A DNA stretch of 36,789 nt from Eubacterium coprostanoligenes (lineage in GTDB: Bacteria > Bacillota > Clostridia > Oscillospirales > Acutalibacteraceae): assembly GCF_900167205.1 (NCBI RefSeq), contig NZ_FUWW01000018.1, forward strand, positions 1 to 36,789, given 5' to 3'. How positions within the stretch are numbered: position 1 is the first letter of the stretch; every line of letters begins with the position of its first letter. The notes under the pieces are model-generated. The model worked only from the letters and a program-made list of their open reading frames with translations. It searched no databases and was not told the origin of the DNA. The position numbers and the translations under genes were made by a program. Below are positions 6,379 to 15,778 of this stretch, piece after piece.

Positions 6379-7047
6379 ATGAAAAAAGCATTAATAACAG
6401 GCGGTGCGACCGGAATCGGCAAGGCAACCGCAATTTTGTTGCAACAAAACGGATACGATGTGTACATCACATACAACCAAACAAAGCCGGACTATGAAGT
6501 GAACGCAATAAAGTGCAATCTTGAAAATATTGACGAAATCGAAAGTGCCGTTGAATCAATCGGCAGAGTTGACCTACTTGTGAACAACGCAGGTGTGTCT
6601 ATCATAAAAATGATAAACGACATCACAGTCGAGGACTACGAAAAAATGACCGCCGTGAACGAAAGAGCGGTGTATTTTGCAAGCAAGTTTTCTGCGTTGA
6701 AAATGATAAGAGAACAAAGCGGTGCGATAATCAACATCAGTTCAATGTGGGGTCAGGTCGGTGCTTCGTGCGAAACCCTATATTCAATGACAAAGGCAGG
6801 AATCATCGGGCTGACAAAGGCACTTGCAAAGGAACTTGCGCCAAGCAACATAACCGTGAATTGCATTGCACCGGGAATAATCGACACGAGAATGAACAAT
6901 ATGTTTGACGCCGAGGAATTGAAAGAAGAAGTGCCTCTCGGCAGGCTCGGAACTCCCGAAGAAATTGCACAGGCTGTGCTGTTTCTTGCAGAAAGTCCGT
7001 ACATCACGGGTCAGATTTTAGGCGTCAACGGCGGAGCTATAATATAA
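6379..7047 (+). CDS. short-chain dehydrogenase/reductase (FabG-like)
   Basis: This 222-residue classical SDR oxidoreductase has the nucleotide-binding TGGATGIG (7-14), NNAG (69-72), the catalytic serine in INISSMWG (Ser121/122) and the YxxxK pair Tyr135 and Lys139 in YSMTK. The C-terminal ITGQILGVNGG is typical of FabG-type 3-oxoacyl-ACP reductases, but the family covers many sugar and alcohol dehydrogenases. It is about 20 residues shorter than usual FabG in the segment after the second strand. AGGTGA precedes ATG 6379. It is a single-gene unit, not in a fatty acid operon, so the true substrate is uncertain. It is convergent with the GH2 gene across a shared terminator. Confidence 0.85.
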   Translation: MKKALITGGATGIGKATAILLQQNGYDVYITYNQTKPDYEVNAIKCNLENIDEIESAVESIGRVDLLVNNAGVSIIKMINDITVEDYEKMTAVNERAVYFASKFSALKMIREQSGAIINISSMWGQVGASCETLYSMTKAGIIGLTKALAKELAPSNITVNCIAPGIIDTRMNNMFDAEELKEEVPLGRLGTPEEIAQAVLFLAESPYITGQILGVNGGAII

Positions 7048-7074
7048 TAACTTATAACATATATAATACAAAAC

Positions 7075-7108
7075 AAACCGCAAGGAGCATTGTACTCTTT
7101 GCGGTTTT
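7075..7108. terminator. bidirectional terminator between the SDR and GH2 genes
   Basis: AACCGCAA (7076-7083) pairs with TTGCGGTT (7099-7106), extended inward by GAG/CTC. T runs flank it in both directions (TTTT to 7108 on +, GTTTGTTTT on -), as expected between convergent genes. Confidence 0.75.
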
Positions 7109-7113
7109 GCTGT

Positions 7114-10100
7114 TTATTGCGGAGTTACAAGGAGAGTGATTTTTTCTCCTGCAAACGATGATTTTTTATGTCCTTTTGTAGGGAACGGACCGCAAGCATT
7201 TGAGCCTGCGCCGAGATGATAAGAATCAAAGTGCAAGAATGTTGTGTTACATTCCTGAAGGTCCTCCATATGTTCTGCCTTTGCACACTGCTGTGATGTG
7301 TAATGATCGGCAGAGAAAGTCATTCTGCCGTCAAGCGACAGGAACATAAGTCCCTTGCCGTCATCATCGGTCACCTTTGCCCAGCGGACACCTGTACGCA
7401 TTGATGATTCCTGCGGTCTGACATAATTCTCGTGCATATCGGCAACCTTTGACTTATAAATTCCAAGCATTGCGTGTTCGCAGAAATCGGACAAATTGAC
7501 GCTGTTGCCCATTCCGTAATACTCAACATTTGAATATTTCTTTGGCATTTCAAGAGTTAAGCCAAAGCGAGGAGCATTTGGCAAGCGCATTGATTTTGTG
7601 CACTCTGCATTAACCTTGATTGCACCGTCGTTGTAGATTTCATAGGTGAATTTAACCTTGCAAATCTTCTTTTTCTTGACAGTTGAAACATAGTGATTTG
7701 AAGTGATAACCACCTTGTTGCCCTCTGTGGTAAATGCCTTTGACGGAGAAAGCGGCTTTTCAACCAAAAGTTTTTCGGTTTCGAGTTCAAGTTTTTTCCA
7801 CACACGCTTGATGTAAAGGTCGTTATCAATCGGAGCACGGAAAATGCCGATACCGAATCCCTTTGAACCGCCTAAAGGAGCGGTGTTGATATATTCTCTG
7901 CCGTCCTTTTTGTAGCTTACAACCTCACCTGATGAAGTGTCAAAAATGAGTTCGCCCGAATTGAAATAAACAAAAATTCTCTTTTCGCTCATTTCGGCAA
8001 TCGGTGCGTCTTTTTCGCTGTTTTCATAAGTCTTGACATCATCGGAAAAATTGACAATCTGCTCTTTTGCAACTTCAAAATCGCCGTCAAGATAAGTAAA
8101 CACAAGTGCCTCATCGCCGTTTGCGTGCTGAATGTCGAGTTTGACATTTTGATGTGAGCGAGGCTCAATATCAAGAGTGATTTCGCCCTCCTGCGCAACA
8201 TTGCCATCAAGGAGGTGCTGCCATTTTACTGTGTAATCTGCCTTTGTGAAGCATTTGTAATTATGAAATTCAAGATTGTCGCCATCGTGCTTTGTAATAC
8301 GAACAGGACGATAGCAGTTTTTCATTTGAAGCGCACCCGAATGAGGGGTTCTGTCAGGCAAGAAAAGTCCGTCAACACAGAAGTTGCCGTCGTGCTTATT
8401 TTCGCCGTGGTCACCGCCATAGGTATATTTGTACAAACCATCCTCGTGATAAATTGCATGGTCTGCAAATTCCCAAATGCAACCGCCCATCATATTGTTT
8501 CCACGCAAAAATGCCTGAACATAGCTTTCAAGTTCGCCTGCGCCAACACCCATTGCGTGAGCATATTCGCAAAGGTAAAACGGCTTTTTATAATACTTCT
8601 TCGGAAGTCCCGAGCCTGTTGCAATTTTGTTGACCATATTAGGCCAAGTGTACATTTGCGAAATGACATCATATGCCCATCTACGAGTACGAATAACGCC
8701 CTCATAATGAATCGGAATATCGGTGAACTTCTTTAATTCGTTATAGCAATAGTCCTGGTTTTTGTATCCGTGTGCCTCGTTGCCGAGTGACCACATAGTG
8801 ATGCCTGCGTGGTTTTTATCCCTCTGATACATTCTGTAAACTCTATCCCAATAGCGAGGTTGCCAAGCAGGATTGTGAGAGCAAGAACCCGGTTTGTGAT
8901 TTTCAACTTCACAACCGTGAGTTTCAATATCAGCCTCGTCAACAACATAAACACCATATTCATCGCACAAATCAAGAAAAATAGGGTCAGGAGGATAGTG
9001 AGAAGTACGAACACAGTTGACATTGTACTCCTTAAAAATTCTTACATCCTTTTCCATATCCTCAACGGTCATAACATAGCCTGTTTTTGGATTTGTGTCG
9101 TGATGATTTACACCAAAGAGTTTGATGTTTTTATTGTTGAAAGTGAAAACATTGCCGATTATTTTTATATGCTTGAAGCCAATCGGTCGGCGAACAAGCT
9201 CAACAAGTTCTCCGCCCTTTGAAAGCGAAACAACGAGTGTGTAGAGATTCGGGGCTTCGGCAGACCATTCCTTGACATTGAGTGATGAAAAAGTAATTTT
9301 GTCAATCTGCTTTGAGTCAACATTTATTGACGTTGTGGCAACAAGCTCACCGTCATCAAAAACAGTTGCCGAAAGTTCGCATTCGTCAACAAGTTTAAGT
9401 GACGGCAAAATCGTCAAATCATATGTAAGGTCATTGTTAAACTTTGTTTTTGCCTCAAAATCATAAATAGAGTTTTTCTCGTTTTTATAAAGAAGCACAT
9501 CACGAAAGATACCGTTATCACGGAACATATCCTGACATTCGAGATAAGTGCCGTTTGTCCACTTGTGATTAACAACAACAAGGTGGTTTTCGCCCTCGGT
9601 CAAATAATCGTTCAGTTCAAACTCCGATGTGTTGTGACTGCCCTCGCTGTAGCCGACATATTTTCCGTTTACAAACACATCAAGACCGCCTGCAACACCC
9701 AAGAATGAAATGATATAATTCTTGTTCAAATCATCAATTTCAAATGTGCGGTGATAAACACCAACCGAACAATCCGCGGGAATTTCAGGCGGAGTAGGCT
9801 TGAACGGATAACGGCTGTTGACATAATACGGCTTTTCATAGCCCGTATGTTGCCAAACTGACGGCACAGGAACTTTGTCAAATTCAGTGCTGTCTATATC
9901 AAGTTCGTTCGGCATATCCGATTCGTTTTTATAATACTTAAAATCCCACTCACCAGACAAAACCTCAACCATTGATGAGGAATATCGTTCTGTTCTGATG
10001 TCCGTTTTTGCCATTTCTTCAGGTGACGAAAACGGAATAAAATACGAACGAGGAGTCAGGACATTTTCCTTGTACACATCAAAATTTTTGTAATTATCAT

Positions 10101-10119
10101 TTTTAATTTTGAATTTCAT
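7114..10119 (-). CDS. lacZ: LacZ-type beta-galactosidase (glycoside hydrolase family 2)
   Basis: The 1001-residue length and motifs are those of the large LacZ-type GH2 enzymes. The acid/base glutamate is in MWSLGNEAHG (about Glu448), the nucleophile in YLCEYAHAMG (about Glu518), and the substrate loop GVNHHDTNPKTG and CVRTSHYP are intact. The N-terminal jelly-roll contains WQHTGYEKPYY and YVGYSEGS, and the C-terminal beta-sandwich (Bgal_small_N type) includes FGIGIFRAPIDNDLY. It hydrolyses beta-galactosides such as lactose; with no signal peptide it acts in the cytoplasm. ATG 10119 was chosen over the upstream ATG because AGGGGA lies 7 bases before it. It starts 18 bases after mutS2 with no clear promoter between, so it appears to be the last gene of the housekeeping operon. 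Confidence 0.93.
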   Translation of the reverse strand: MKFKIKNDNYKNFDVYKENVLTPRSYFIPFSSPEEMAKTDIRTERYSSSMVEVLSGEWDFKYYKNESDMPNELDIDSTEFDKVPVPSVWQHTGYEKPYYVNSRYPFKPTPPEIPADCSVGVYHRTFEIDDLNKNYIISFLGVAGGLDVFVNGKYVGYSEGSHNTSEFELNDYLTEGENHLVVVNHKWTNGTYLECQDMFRDNGIFRDVLLYKNEKNSIYDFEAKTKFNNDLTYDLTILPSLKLVDECELSATVFDDGELVATTSINVDSKQIDKITFSSLNVKEWSAEAPNLYTLVVSLSKGGELVELVRRPIGFKHIKIIGNVFTFNNKNIKLFGVNHHDTNPKTGYVMTVEDMEKDVRIFKEYNVNCVRTSHYPPDPIFLDLCDEYGVYVVDEADIETHGCEVENHKPGSCSHNPAWQPRYWDRVYRMYQRDKNHAGITMWSLGNEAHGYKNQDYCYNELKKFTDIPIHYEGVIRTRRWAYDVISQMYTWPNMVNKIATGSGLPKKYYKKPFYLCEYAHAMGVGAGELESYVQAFLRGNNMMGGCIWEFADHAIYHEDGLYKYTYGGDHGENKHDGNFCVDGLFLPDRTPHSGALQMKNCYRPVRITKHDGDNLEFHNYKCFTKADYTVKWQHLLDGNVAQEGEITLDIEPRSHQNVKLDIQHANGDEALVFTYLDGDFEVAKEQIVNFSDDVKTYENSEKDAPIAEMSEKRIFVYFNSGELIFDTSSGEVVSYKKDGREYINTAPLGGSKGFGIGIFRAPIDNDLYIKRVWKKLELETEKLLVEKPLSPSKAFTTEGNKVVITSNHYVSTVKKKKICKVKFTYEIYNDGAIKVNAECTKSMRLPNAPRFGLTLEMPKKYSNVEYYGMGNSVNLSDFCEHAMLGIYKSKVADMHENYVRPQESSMRTGVRWAKVTDDDGKGLMFLSLDGRMTFSADHYTSQQCAKAEHMEDLQECNTTFLHFDSYHLGAGSNACGPFPTKGHKKSSFAGEKITLLVTPQ

Positions 10120-10137
10120 AGCTTCCCCTTTTATCAT

Positions 10138-12510
10138 TTATTTAAGCTTTGCGATTGTTACACCATCCTCGCCCTCGCCGTATTTGCCGAGGCGGAACTC
10201 ATCAATATTAGGATGATGACGAAGTTCCTCCGTGACAACGCTGCGGAGAACGCCTGTGCCCTTGCCGTGAATTATGCGAACCTCTGTAATTCCGTTGAGT
10301 ACACATTTGTCGATGAATATGCCAAGATTGCCGATGGCTTCCTCGGCTGTTTGACCTCTCAAATCAAGCTCGGTTTTCACATCCGCATCTGCACGAGAAC
10401 TTGTGCGATAAAGATTTCTCTGCGGTTTAGTCGGTTTTTTCTTTTTCTTTTCAATCAGCATAAGGTCGGACATTTTAACTCTTGTTTTAAACAAGCCCGA
10501 CTTTACGGTGACATTGTTATTTTTAACTTCAATTACTTCGCCCTCGCCGATACCTCTGATGATAACGGCATCACCCACAACAACGGGACGGGGAAGTTTG
10601 TAATCGTCATCCCAATTATCCGCAAGTTCCTGCGGATTGATAAGGTCGTCCATCTCACCCATTTGGTTTTTGATGGCACGGCGAGTCTTCTTTGCAAGCT
10701 CGGTTGCATTTTCAGGCGACTTTTCTTTTTTCATTTTTTCAAGTTCAAGGAGAAAATCGGACGACTGTCTCTTGGCTTGATTGATGAGTTTTTCGGCTTC
10801 TTTTTTTGCTTTTTCGAGTTCACGAGCCTTCAAGGTTTCTATCTTATCCTTTTCAGACTGCGCCTTTGAAGCCATTTTTCTTGCCTGTTCGGTTGCCTTT
10901 TCAGCCGCCTTTTTCTCAATTTCAAGTTCGTGTCTTGTTGCTTCAAGTTTGTCAAGCACGGCTTCAAAATCTCGATTATCAGAACCCACAATCTCTTTTG
11001 CTCGGTCAATAACATCCTCATCAATTCCGATATGAAGCGAAATTGCAAAAGCATTTGACCTGCCCGGCACGCCGATAAGCAAACGATATGTAGGCGACAA
11101 TGTTTTAACATCAAATTCACAACAACCGTTAACCACCCCATCGGTATCGAGTGCATAGGCTTTAAGTTCGGCATAGTGAGTGGTTGAAAGGATTTTTGCG
11201 CCCTTTTGTCGCAATTTTTCAATTATGGCAACTGCAAGTGCGGCACCCTCGATAGGGTCTGTGCCGGCACCGAGTTCATCAATAAGCACAAGCGAACTTT
11301 CATCCGCAACCTTCAATATATTTGCAACATTGGTGATGTGTGACGAAAAAGTTGAAAGATTTTGCTGAATGCTTTGCTCGTCACCGATGTCCACCAAGAT
11401 TTTATCAAAAACGGAAATTCTGCTTGACTGATATGCCGGAATAAGAAGTCCGCACATAGTCATGAGAGTGAGAAGTCCGACAGTTTTTATCGAAACGGTT
11501 TTACCGCCTGTGTTAGGACCTGTAATCACAAGTGTGTCGTACTTTTCGCCGAGAGAAATATCAATTGGCACAACCTTGTTTTTGTCGATAAGCGGATGCC
11601 TTGCCTGCTTCAAATCAATTATACCGTCGGTGTTGATTATCGGCTTGACCGCTTTCATTTTGTTGGCAAGATGAGCCTTGGCAAAAATGAGGTTAAGATC
11701 AACCGCCGCTTCATAGCTGTGCTTTATGCTTTCGCCAAAGTTACCCGCTTCAACCGATAATTCAAACAAAATACGGTTGATTTCTTCCCTTTCCTTGCCC
11801 TTGAGCACTTTAATATCATTGTTAGCCTCAACAACCGAAATCGGTTCAATGAACACAGTTGAGCCTGATGACGAAGTATCGTGCACCAAACCTTGAACAT
11901 TGCCACGGCACTCGCTCTTTACAGGAACAACAAACCGACCGTCACGCTGGGTGACAATAGCTTCCTGCAAATATTTTGTGTAGTGCGGTGAATGAATCAT
12001 TGCATCAAGTTTTTCACGAATTGAAGATGACTTCGCTCTGATTTTTCGGCGAATATCATACAAAGCCTCACTTGCCTTGTCGGAAATTTCATCTTCACCG
12101 ATAATGCAAGTGAAAATCCTATCTTCAAGATATTTATTTACGGTTATGCTCTCGAACAAGCTGTCAAGAGTTGTTCGCACTCCGCTGCAATGTCCGTGCC
12201 ATTCATAAAGAATACGGATTGAACGAAGCGTTGACGCAATGTTGAGAAGCTCTCTTGTGTTGAGTTCTCCGCCTGCAGAAGCACGGGCAAGCGCACCGTT
12301 TACATTATACAACCCCGAAAATGACGGTGCACCAAAACGAGCAAGCAACGAAAAAGCGTCCTCGGTTTGATTAATCATATTGCACACGGCAATAAAATCA
12401 GAAGTCGGCTTGATGTTGAGCGCCATTTCTGCGGCATCATCACACGAAGTTTCATTTTTTAGCATTTCCAGAACTTTATCAAGCTCCAGAGTTTCATAAT
12501 TCTTTTCCAT
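10138..12510 (-). CDS. mutS2: MutS2: ribosome-rescue/anti-recombination ATPase with Smr domain
   Basis: The 790-residue protein has the MutS2 layout: core/clamp domain, ATPase domain with Walker A GPNTGGKT (331-338), Walker B in LVLIDELGAGTDP, then a long Lys/Glu-rich coiled coil (about 520-630), a KOW-like strand segment (VGDAVIIRGIGEGEV) and a C-terminal Smr domain (ELDLRGQTAEEA, RIIHGKGTGVL). MutS2 lacks the mismatch-recognition domain of MutS. In Bacillus it binds collided ribosomes and in other species suppresses recombination. Its ATG is 2 bases after the recO stop without a clear ribosome binding site, implying translational coupling. The length equals that of the B. subtilis protein (about 785). 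Confidence 0.95.
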   Translation of the reverse strand: MEKNYETLELDKVLEMLKNETSCDDAAEMALNIKPTSDFIAVCNMINQTEDAFSLLARFGAPSFSGLYNVNGALARASAGGELNTRELLNIASTLRSIRILYEWHGHCSGVRTTLDSLFESITVNKYLEDRIFTCIIGEDEISDKASEALYDIRRKIRAKSSSIREKLDAMIHSPHYTKYLQEAIVTQRDGRFVVPVKSECRGNVQGLVHDTSSSGSTVFIEPISVVEANNDIKVLKGKEREEINRILFELSVEAGNFGESIKHSYEAAVDLNLIFAKAHLANKMKAVKPIINTDGIIDLKQARHPLIDKNKVVPIDISLGEKYDTLVITGPNTGGKTVSIKTVGLLTLMTMCGLLIPAYQSSRISVFDKILVDIGDEQSIQQNLSTFSSHITNVANILKVADESSLVLIDELGAGTDPIEGAALAVAIIEKLRQKGAKILSTTHYAELKAYALDTDGVVNGCCEFDVKTLSPTYRLLIGVPGRSNAFAISLHIGIDEDVIDRAKEIVGSDNRDFEAVLDKLEATRHELEIEKKAAEKATEQARKMASKAQSEKDKIETLKARELEKAKKEAEKLINQAKRQSSDFLLELEKMKKEKSPENATELAKKTRRAIKNQMGEMDDLINPQELADNWDDDYKLPRPVVVGDAVIIRGIGEGEVIEVKNNNVTVKSGLFKTRVKMSDLMLIEKKKKKPTKPQRNLYRTSSRADADVKTELDLRGQTAEEAIGNLGIFIDKCVLNGITEVRIIHGKGTGVLRSVVTEELRHHPNIDEFRLGKYGEGEDGVTIAKLK

Positions 12511-12512
12511 AT

Positions 12513-13250
12513 CTATATAACAATTGTTTTGTAAAATTCCAAAGTAGTCAGCCTTCCGTCAATTCGGGAAAGCAAATATTTTTCAACAGTTGAGCAAAGA
12601 AGCACCATATTTTCCTCGCTCAAATTAAATGAAAACACCTTGCCGAGATCAACAAAGCAAATAAATCTCATTGCAGTCACAACGGCAAGCGGAAGTTCAA
12701 CGGCATTGTTGCGATAGCAATCCTTGCAATAAATGCACGCTTCTTCCATATCAAAATACATAATTTCGCTTTCGTATGTACCACAGCGGTAGCAAGCCGT
12801 CAAATCGGGCATATATCCGCCGAGTGCAAGCATACGAAGTTCAACTGTTGCCTTGATGAGCGGATGGCTTTTTTTGCCTTGGCACAAAAGATAAAGTGCG
12901 TTGAGCAAAAGCCGAAGCATACCCGGCATCGGTTGTTCCTCTGTTCCCAAAAAGCAAGCAAGCTGTGCAAAGTACTGTGCAAGCGACAAGGTTTCAATGT
13001 CCGAGCGGAGATTGAAAAACACCTCGATTGAAGTTGCATTGTCGATAACATACGCTTCCTTGCTTCTGTACAACGAAAACTCACTGTACGCAAAAAGCGA
13101 GGTTGCAGATAAGTTTTGACTTTTGATAGTCTTTGCACGGCGAACAAAGGCTTTGATTAAACCAAAATCCTCGGTGATAACTGTTACAAGTTTATCGCTC
13201 TCCCCCACCGTCTGTTCTCTGATTATAAGTCCCTTTGTTTTTGTCTGCAT
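12513..13250 (-). CDS. recO: DNA repair protein RecO
   Basis: The protein is 245 residues from ATG 13250. Signs of RecO are the N-terminal OB-fold opening (TKGLIIREQTVGESDKLVTV, TEDFGLIKAFVRRAK) and a zinc-finger region with CYRCG and CIYCKDC about residues 150-180. RecO anneals single strands and loads RecA onto SSB-coated DNA with RecR. The frame is open for 25 codons upstream, but that stretch overlaps yqzL and lacks homologous character, while GAGGT lies 11 bases before ATG 13250. The start lies inside yqzL (58-base overlap in another frame), so the two are translationally linked. Gene order matches era-yqzL-recO of Firmicutes. Confidence 0.93.
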   Translation of the reverse strand: MQTKTKGLIIREQTVGESDKLVTVITEDFGLIKAFVRRAKTIKSQNLSATSLFAYSEFSLYRSKEAYVIDNATSIEVFFNLRSDIETLSLAQYFAQLACFLGTEEQPMPGMLRLLLNALYLLCQGKKSHPLIKATVELRMLALGGYMPDLTACYRCGTYESEIMYFDMEEACIYCKDCYRNNAVELPLAVVTAMRFICFVDLGKVFSFNLSEENMVLLCSTVEKYLLSRIDGRLTTLEFYKTIVI

Positions 13251-13347
13251 CAGTCTGCACAACCTCGTTTTTATTTTCTGATTGTTTGTATTTAAGGTAG
13301 TCCGAAACGCTACCCGTTGACACAAAGTTTTGCCACAAATTATCCAT
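13192..13347 (-). CDS. yqzL: YqzL-family small protein
   Basis: A 51-residue gene between era and recO, in the exact place where Bacillus and Clostridia carry yqzL. It begins MDNLWQNFVSTGSVSDYLKY, which fits the YqzL pattern (a Trp and Phe, then TGS followed by a Y-L-x-(F/Y) segment), and continues with a hydrophilic tail ending in DGGGER. ATG 13347 has GGTGGTG 7 bases upstream, and the last 58 bases overlap the start of recO in a different frame. The family's function is unknown. The family assignment rests on position plus the N-terminal motif. Confidence 0.75.
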   Translation of the reverse strand: MDNLWQNFVSTGSVSDYLKYKQSENKNEVVQTDADKNKGTYNQRTDGGGER

Positions 13348-13349
13348 AA

Positions 13350-13386
13350 AAAACACCACCGTTACTATTTTATCCTATGGTGTTTT
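13350..13386 (-). terminator. hairpin between era and yqzL, terminator-like, containing the yqzL ribosome binding site
   Basis: AAAACACCA (13350-13358) pairs with TGGTGTTTT (13378-13386) around a 19-base loop. Read leftward the stem ends in a T run just before ATG 13347. The minus-strand 3' arm includes part of GGTGGTG, the yqzL Shine-Dalgarno. It could attenuate transcription or hide the yqzL start. Confidence 0.5.
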
Positions 13387-13403
13387 AAATGATTTGTGCC
13401 AAA

Positions 13404-14291
13404 TTAATCCAAACCGAAATTGTGGATTAATCCCTCACGGTTACGCCAATCTTCCTTTACCTTTACCCAAGTTTGAAGATTTACTTTTATGCCAAAGAAA
13501 CTTTCCAAGTCTTGACGGGCATAGGTGGAAATCTTTTTGAGCATTGAGCCTTTTTTGCCGATAACCATACCTTTGTGGCTCTCTCTTTCGCAATAAATAA
13601 TTGCTTCAATATCAAGAATGTCCTGATTGTCACGCTCACGCATTTTTTCAATAGACACAGCAATGCCGTGTGGCACTTCCTTGTCCATAAGTCTGAGTAT
13701 CTTTTCTCTGATAATCTCTGAGGCAAGCACTCTTTCGGGCTGGTCGGTAAGAGTGTCATCAGGGAAGAAGTGAGGTGAATCAAACGCAAGTTTTTTCATT
13801 TCGTCAACAAGTTCATCAATATGCTCACCTGTCGATGCACAAACAGGAACAATCGCTTCAAAATCGAACAAGCTGTTGAGCTGAACAATACGCTCCAAGA
13901 GTTCCTCTTTGTCCTTAATCATATCAATTTTGTTGATTGCAAGGATAACCGGCACTTTGAGATTTTTGAACTTTTCAAGAAGCTCGTACTCGCCTTTTTT
14001 GATGTCGCCCTTTGATTCAACAACAAACAAACAAGCATCAACACCGCCGATTGAGTCGCCGACTGCCTGATTCATTTTTTCGCCAAGCTTGTTGTGTGGC
14101 TTGTGATAACCCGGAGTGTCGGTGAAAACAAGCTGAATGTCATCCTCGGTGAGAACGCCCATAATCTTTGTGCGGGTGGTCTGTGGCTTTGATGACACAA
14201 TGGCAATCTTTGTGCCCATAATTTTGTTGAGTATTGATGATTTGCCCACATTTGGACAGCCTACAATAGCAATAAATGCTGTTTTTGTCAT
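13404..14291 (-). CDS. era: GTPase Era, 16S rRNA/30S assembly factor
   Basis: This 295-residue protein has the Era G domain: G1 GCPNVGKS (11-18), G2 around KPQTTRTK, G3 DTPGYHKP, G4 NKID, G5 CASTGEH, followed by a C-terminal KH RNA-binding domain (IEAIIYCERESHKGMVIGKKGSMLK). It binds the 3' end of 16S rRNA and checks 30S maturation. GGGAGA for its start lies within the last codons of ybeY, 3 bases away, so the pair is coupled. The length is typical (about 300). Confidence 0.97.
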   Translation of the reverse strand: MTKTAFIAIVGCPNVGKSSILNKIMGTKIAIVSSKPQTTRTKIMGVLTEDDIQLVFTDTPGYHKPHNKLGEKMNQAVGDSIGGVDACLFVVESKGDIKKGEYELLEKFKNLKVPVILAINKIDMIKDKEELLERIVQLNSLFDFEAIVPVCASTGEHIDELVDEMKKLAFDSPHFFPDDTLTDQPERVLASEIIREKILRLMDKEVPHGIAVSIEKMRERDNQDILDIEAIIYCERESHKGMVIGKKGSMLKKISTYARQDLESFFGIKVNLQTWVKVKEDWRNREGLIHNFGLD

Positions 14292-14294
14292 TAA

Positions 14295-14795
14295 TTAATC
14301 TCCCATATAATAGCTGTTGTCACGCTTAAGTCCGATTTTGGTAAGAACTTCCTCTTCCTTTTCACGCATATGTACCTGCTCGATACCGCCGTTTTCGTGG
14401 TCGTATCCAAGCAAGTGAAGCATTGAATGAACGGTCAAAAATCCGATTTCTCTTTGAAGAGAGTGATTATAAGCCTTTGCCTGCTCCATAGCCTTTGGCA
14501 CGCTTATAACAATATCGCCGAGGATTTTTGCACCTGTGTCCATATTTGTGTCGTACTCGCCGTTTTCGCCCATCGGGAACGAAAGAACATCCGTTTCCCT
14601 GTCAACATTTCTGTACTGGGCGTTGAGTTCGTGAATTCTCTCGTTGTCAACAAAACTTACGCTAACCTCTGCATCCGAGCCAAATTTCTCTGCCTGCAAA
14701 ACAGCATTGCAACAACGGCGAATCAACATTCTTATTCCTCTGGGAACAGTAATTTCCTTTTGTTCGTCGGAGATTATAACTTTTACTTTATTCAT
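14295..14795 (-). CDS. ybeY: Endoribonuclease YbeY, 16S rRNA 3'-end maturation
   Basis: The 166-residue protein carries the metal-binding motif HSMLHLLGYDH (His123, His127, His133), which differs from the usual HGxLHLxGYDH only at the second position. DVLSFPM and LGDIVIS upstream are also family hallmarks. It is a zinc-dependent RNase acting in 16S rRNA maturation and ribosome quality control, often alongside Era. The start codon shares one base with the phoH stop (TAATG at 14795), with AAAGGAG upstream. Confidence 0.95.
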   Translation of the reverse strand: MNKVKVIISDEQKEITVPRGIRMLIRRCCNAVLQAEKFGSDAEVSVSFVDNERIHELNAQYRNVDRETDVLSFPMGENGEYDTNMDTGAKILGDIVISVPKAMEQAKAYNHSLQREIGFLTVHSMLHLLGYDHENGGIEQVHMREKEEEVLTKIGLKRDNSYYMGD

Positions 14796-15778
14796 TACTT
14801 ATCTTCTCCTTTTCTTTTTTTCATTTGCTTTTCGTCATATTTTTCATACGCTTTGATAATATCCTGAACAAGTCTGTGGCGAACAACATCCTTTTGGGTA
14901 AACTTGATAATCTCAATATCATCAACATCTTTGAGGATATTCAAAACGGTTTTAAGTCCTGATTTTTTGCCATCAGGAAGGTCAATCTGTGTAATATCAC
15001 CGGTAACAACCATTTTTGACCTAAAGCCAAGTCGGGTCAAAAACATTTTCATTTGCTCCGGAGTTGTATTTTGTGCCTCATCGAGAATAATGAAGCTGTC
15101 ATCAAGAGTTCTGCCTCGCATATAGGCAAGCGGCGCAACCTCAATTGCTCCCCTCTCTTGATAATTTTGGAAATTTTCCGCACCAAGCATATCAAACAAT
15201 GCGTCATAAAGCGGTCGGAGATAAGGGTCTACCTTGCTTTGCAAATCGCCCGGCAAGAAGCCCAACTTTTCGCCTGCTTCAACAGCCGGTCGAGTGAGGA
15301 TAATTCTGCTAACCTGCTTTGCCCTGAACGCAGTCACCGCCATAGCAACGGCAAGATAGGTTTTACCTGTTCCGGCAGGACCGACACCAAATGTGATTGT
15401 GTGGTCGTCAATTGCCTGTGTGTACTTCTTTTGACCAAGTGTTTTTGGTTTAACAGGTCTGCCCTTTGCGGTTATGCAAATCGAATCATTGGTCATTGAA
15501 GAAATTTTATCCTCGTTGCCCTCATTGACCAAAGACAAAACATATCTTACATTTTGGTCGGTAAGTGCCTCGCCCTTGCCAATGAGCACAAGCAAGGAAT
15601 TGATTGTTCTGACTGCTTTTGACACAGCCTCGGCATCACCCATAATTTTTAAATCAGAGCCTCTTGAAACAATGCTGACGCCAAACTCCCGTTCTATCAT
15701 ACGGATGTTTTCGTCAAACGAGCCAAACAGCGACACCGCCTGCTCCATTGCATCAATCGTTATTATTTGTTCTGTCAT
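14795..15778 (-). CDS. phoH: PhoH-like ATPase (YbeZ)
   Basis: The 327-residue PhoH-family protein has a short N-terminal KH-like segment, Walker A GPAGTGKT (133-140), TRPAVEAGEKLGFLPGD, Walker B FIILDEAQNTTPEQMKMFLTR and the sensor VVTGDITQIDLP. PhoH/YbeZ partners with YbeY in RNA metabolism and is thought to be an RNA helicase-like ATPase. The gene begins 26 bases inside the end of the CorC-like gene, so it is translationally coupled. The Lys/Glu-rich C-terminus (YDEKQMKKRKGEDK) is typical. Confidence 0.95.
   Translation of the reverse strand: MTEQIITIDAMEQAVSLFGSFDENIRMIEREFGVSIVSRGSDLKIMGDAEAVSKAVRTINSLLVLIGKGEALTDQNVRYVLSLVNEGNEDKISSMTNDSICITAKGRPVKPKTLGQKKYTQAIDDHTITFGVGPAGTGKTYLAVAMAVTAFRAKQVSRIILTRPAVEAGEKLGFLPGDLQSKVDPYLRPLYDALFDMLGAENFQNYQERGAIEVAPLAYMRGRTLDDSFIILDEAQNTTPEQMKMFLTRLGFRSKMVVTGDITQIDLPDGKKSGLKTVLNILKDVDDIEIIKFTQKDVVRHRLVQDIIKAYEKYDEKQMKKRKGEDK

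Noticed and set aside
8215-8736. Plus-strand frame of 173 codons inside the GH2 gene
   Set aside because: It is opposite a well-conserved catalytic region of the LacZ-type enzyme and has no ribosome binding site or recognisable domain.
12513-13325. Longer RecO with 25 extra N-terminal residues
   Set aside because: The extra stretch overlaps yqzL in another frame, lacks RecO character and has no better ribosome binding site.
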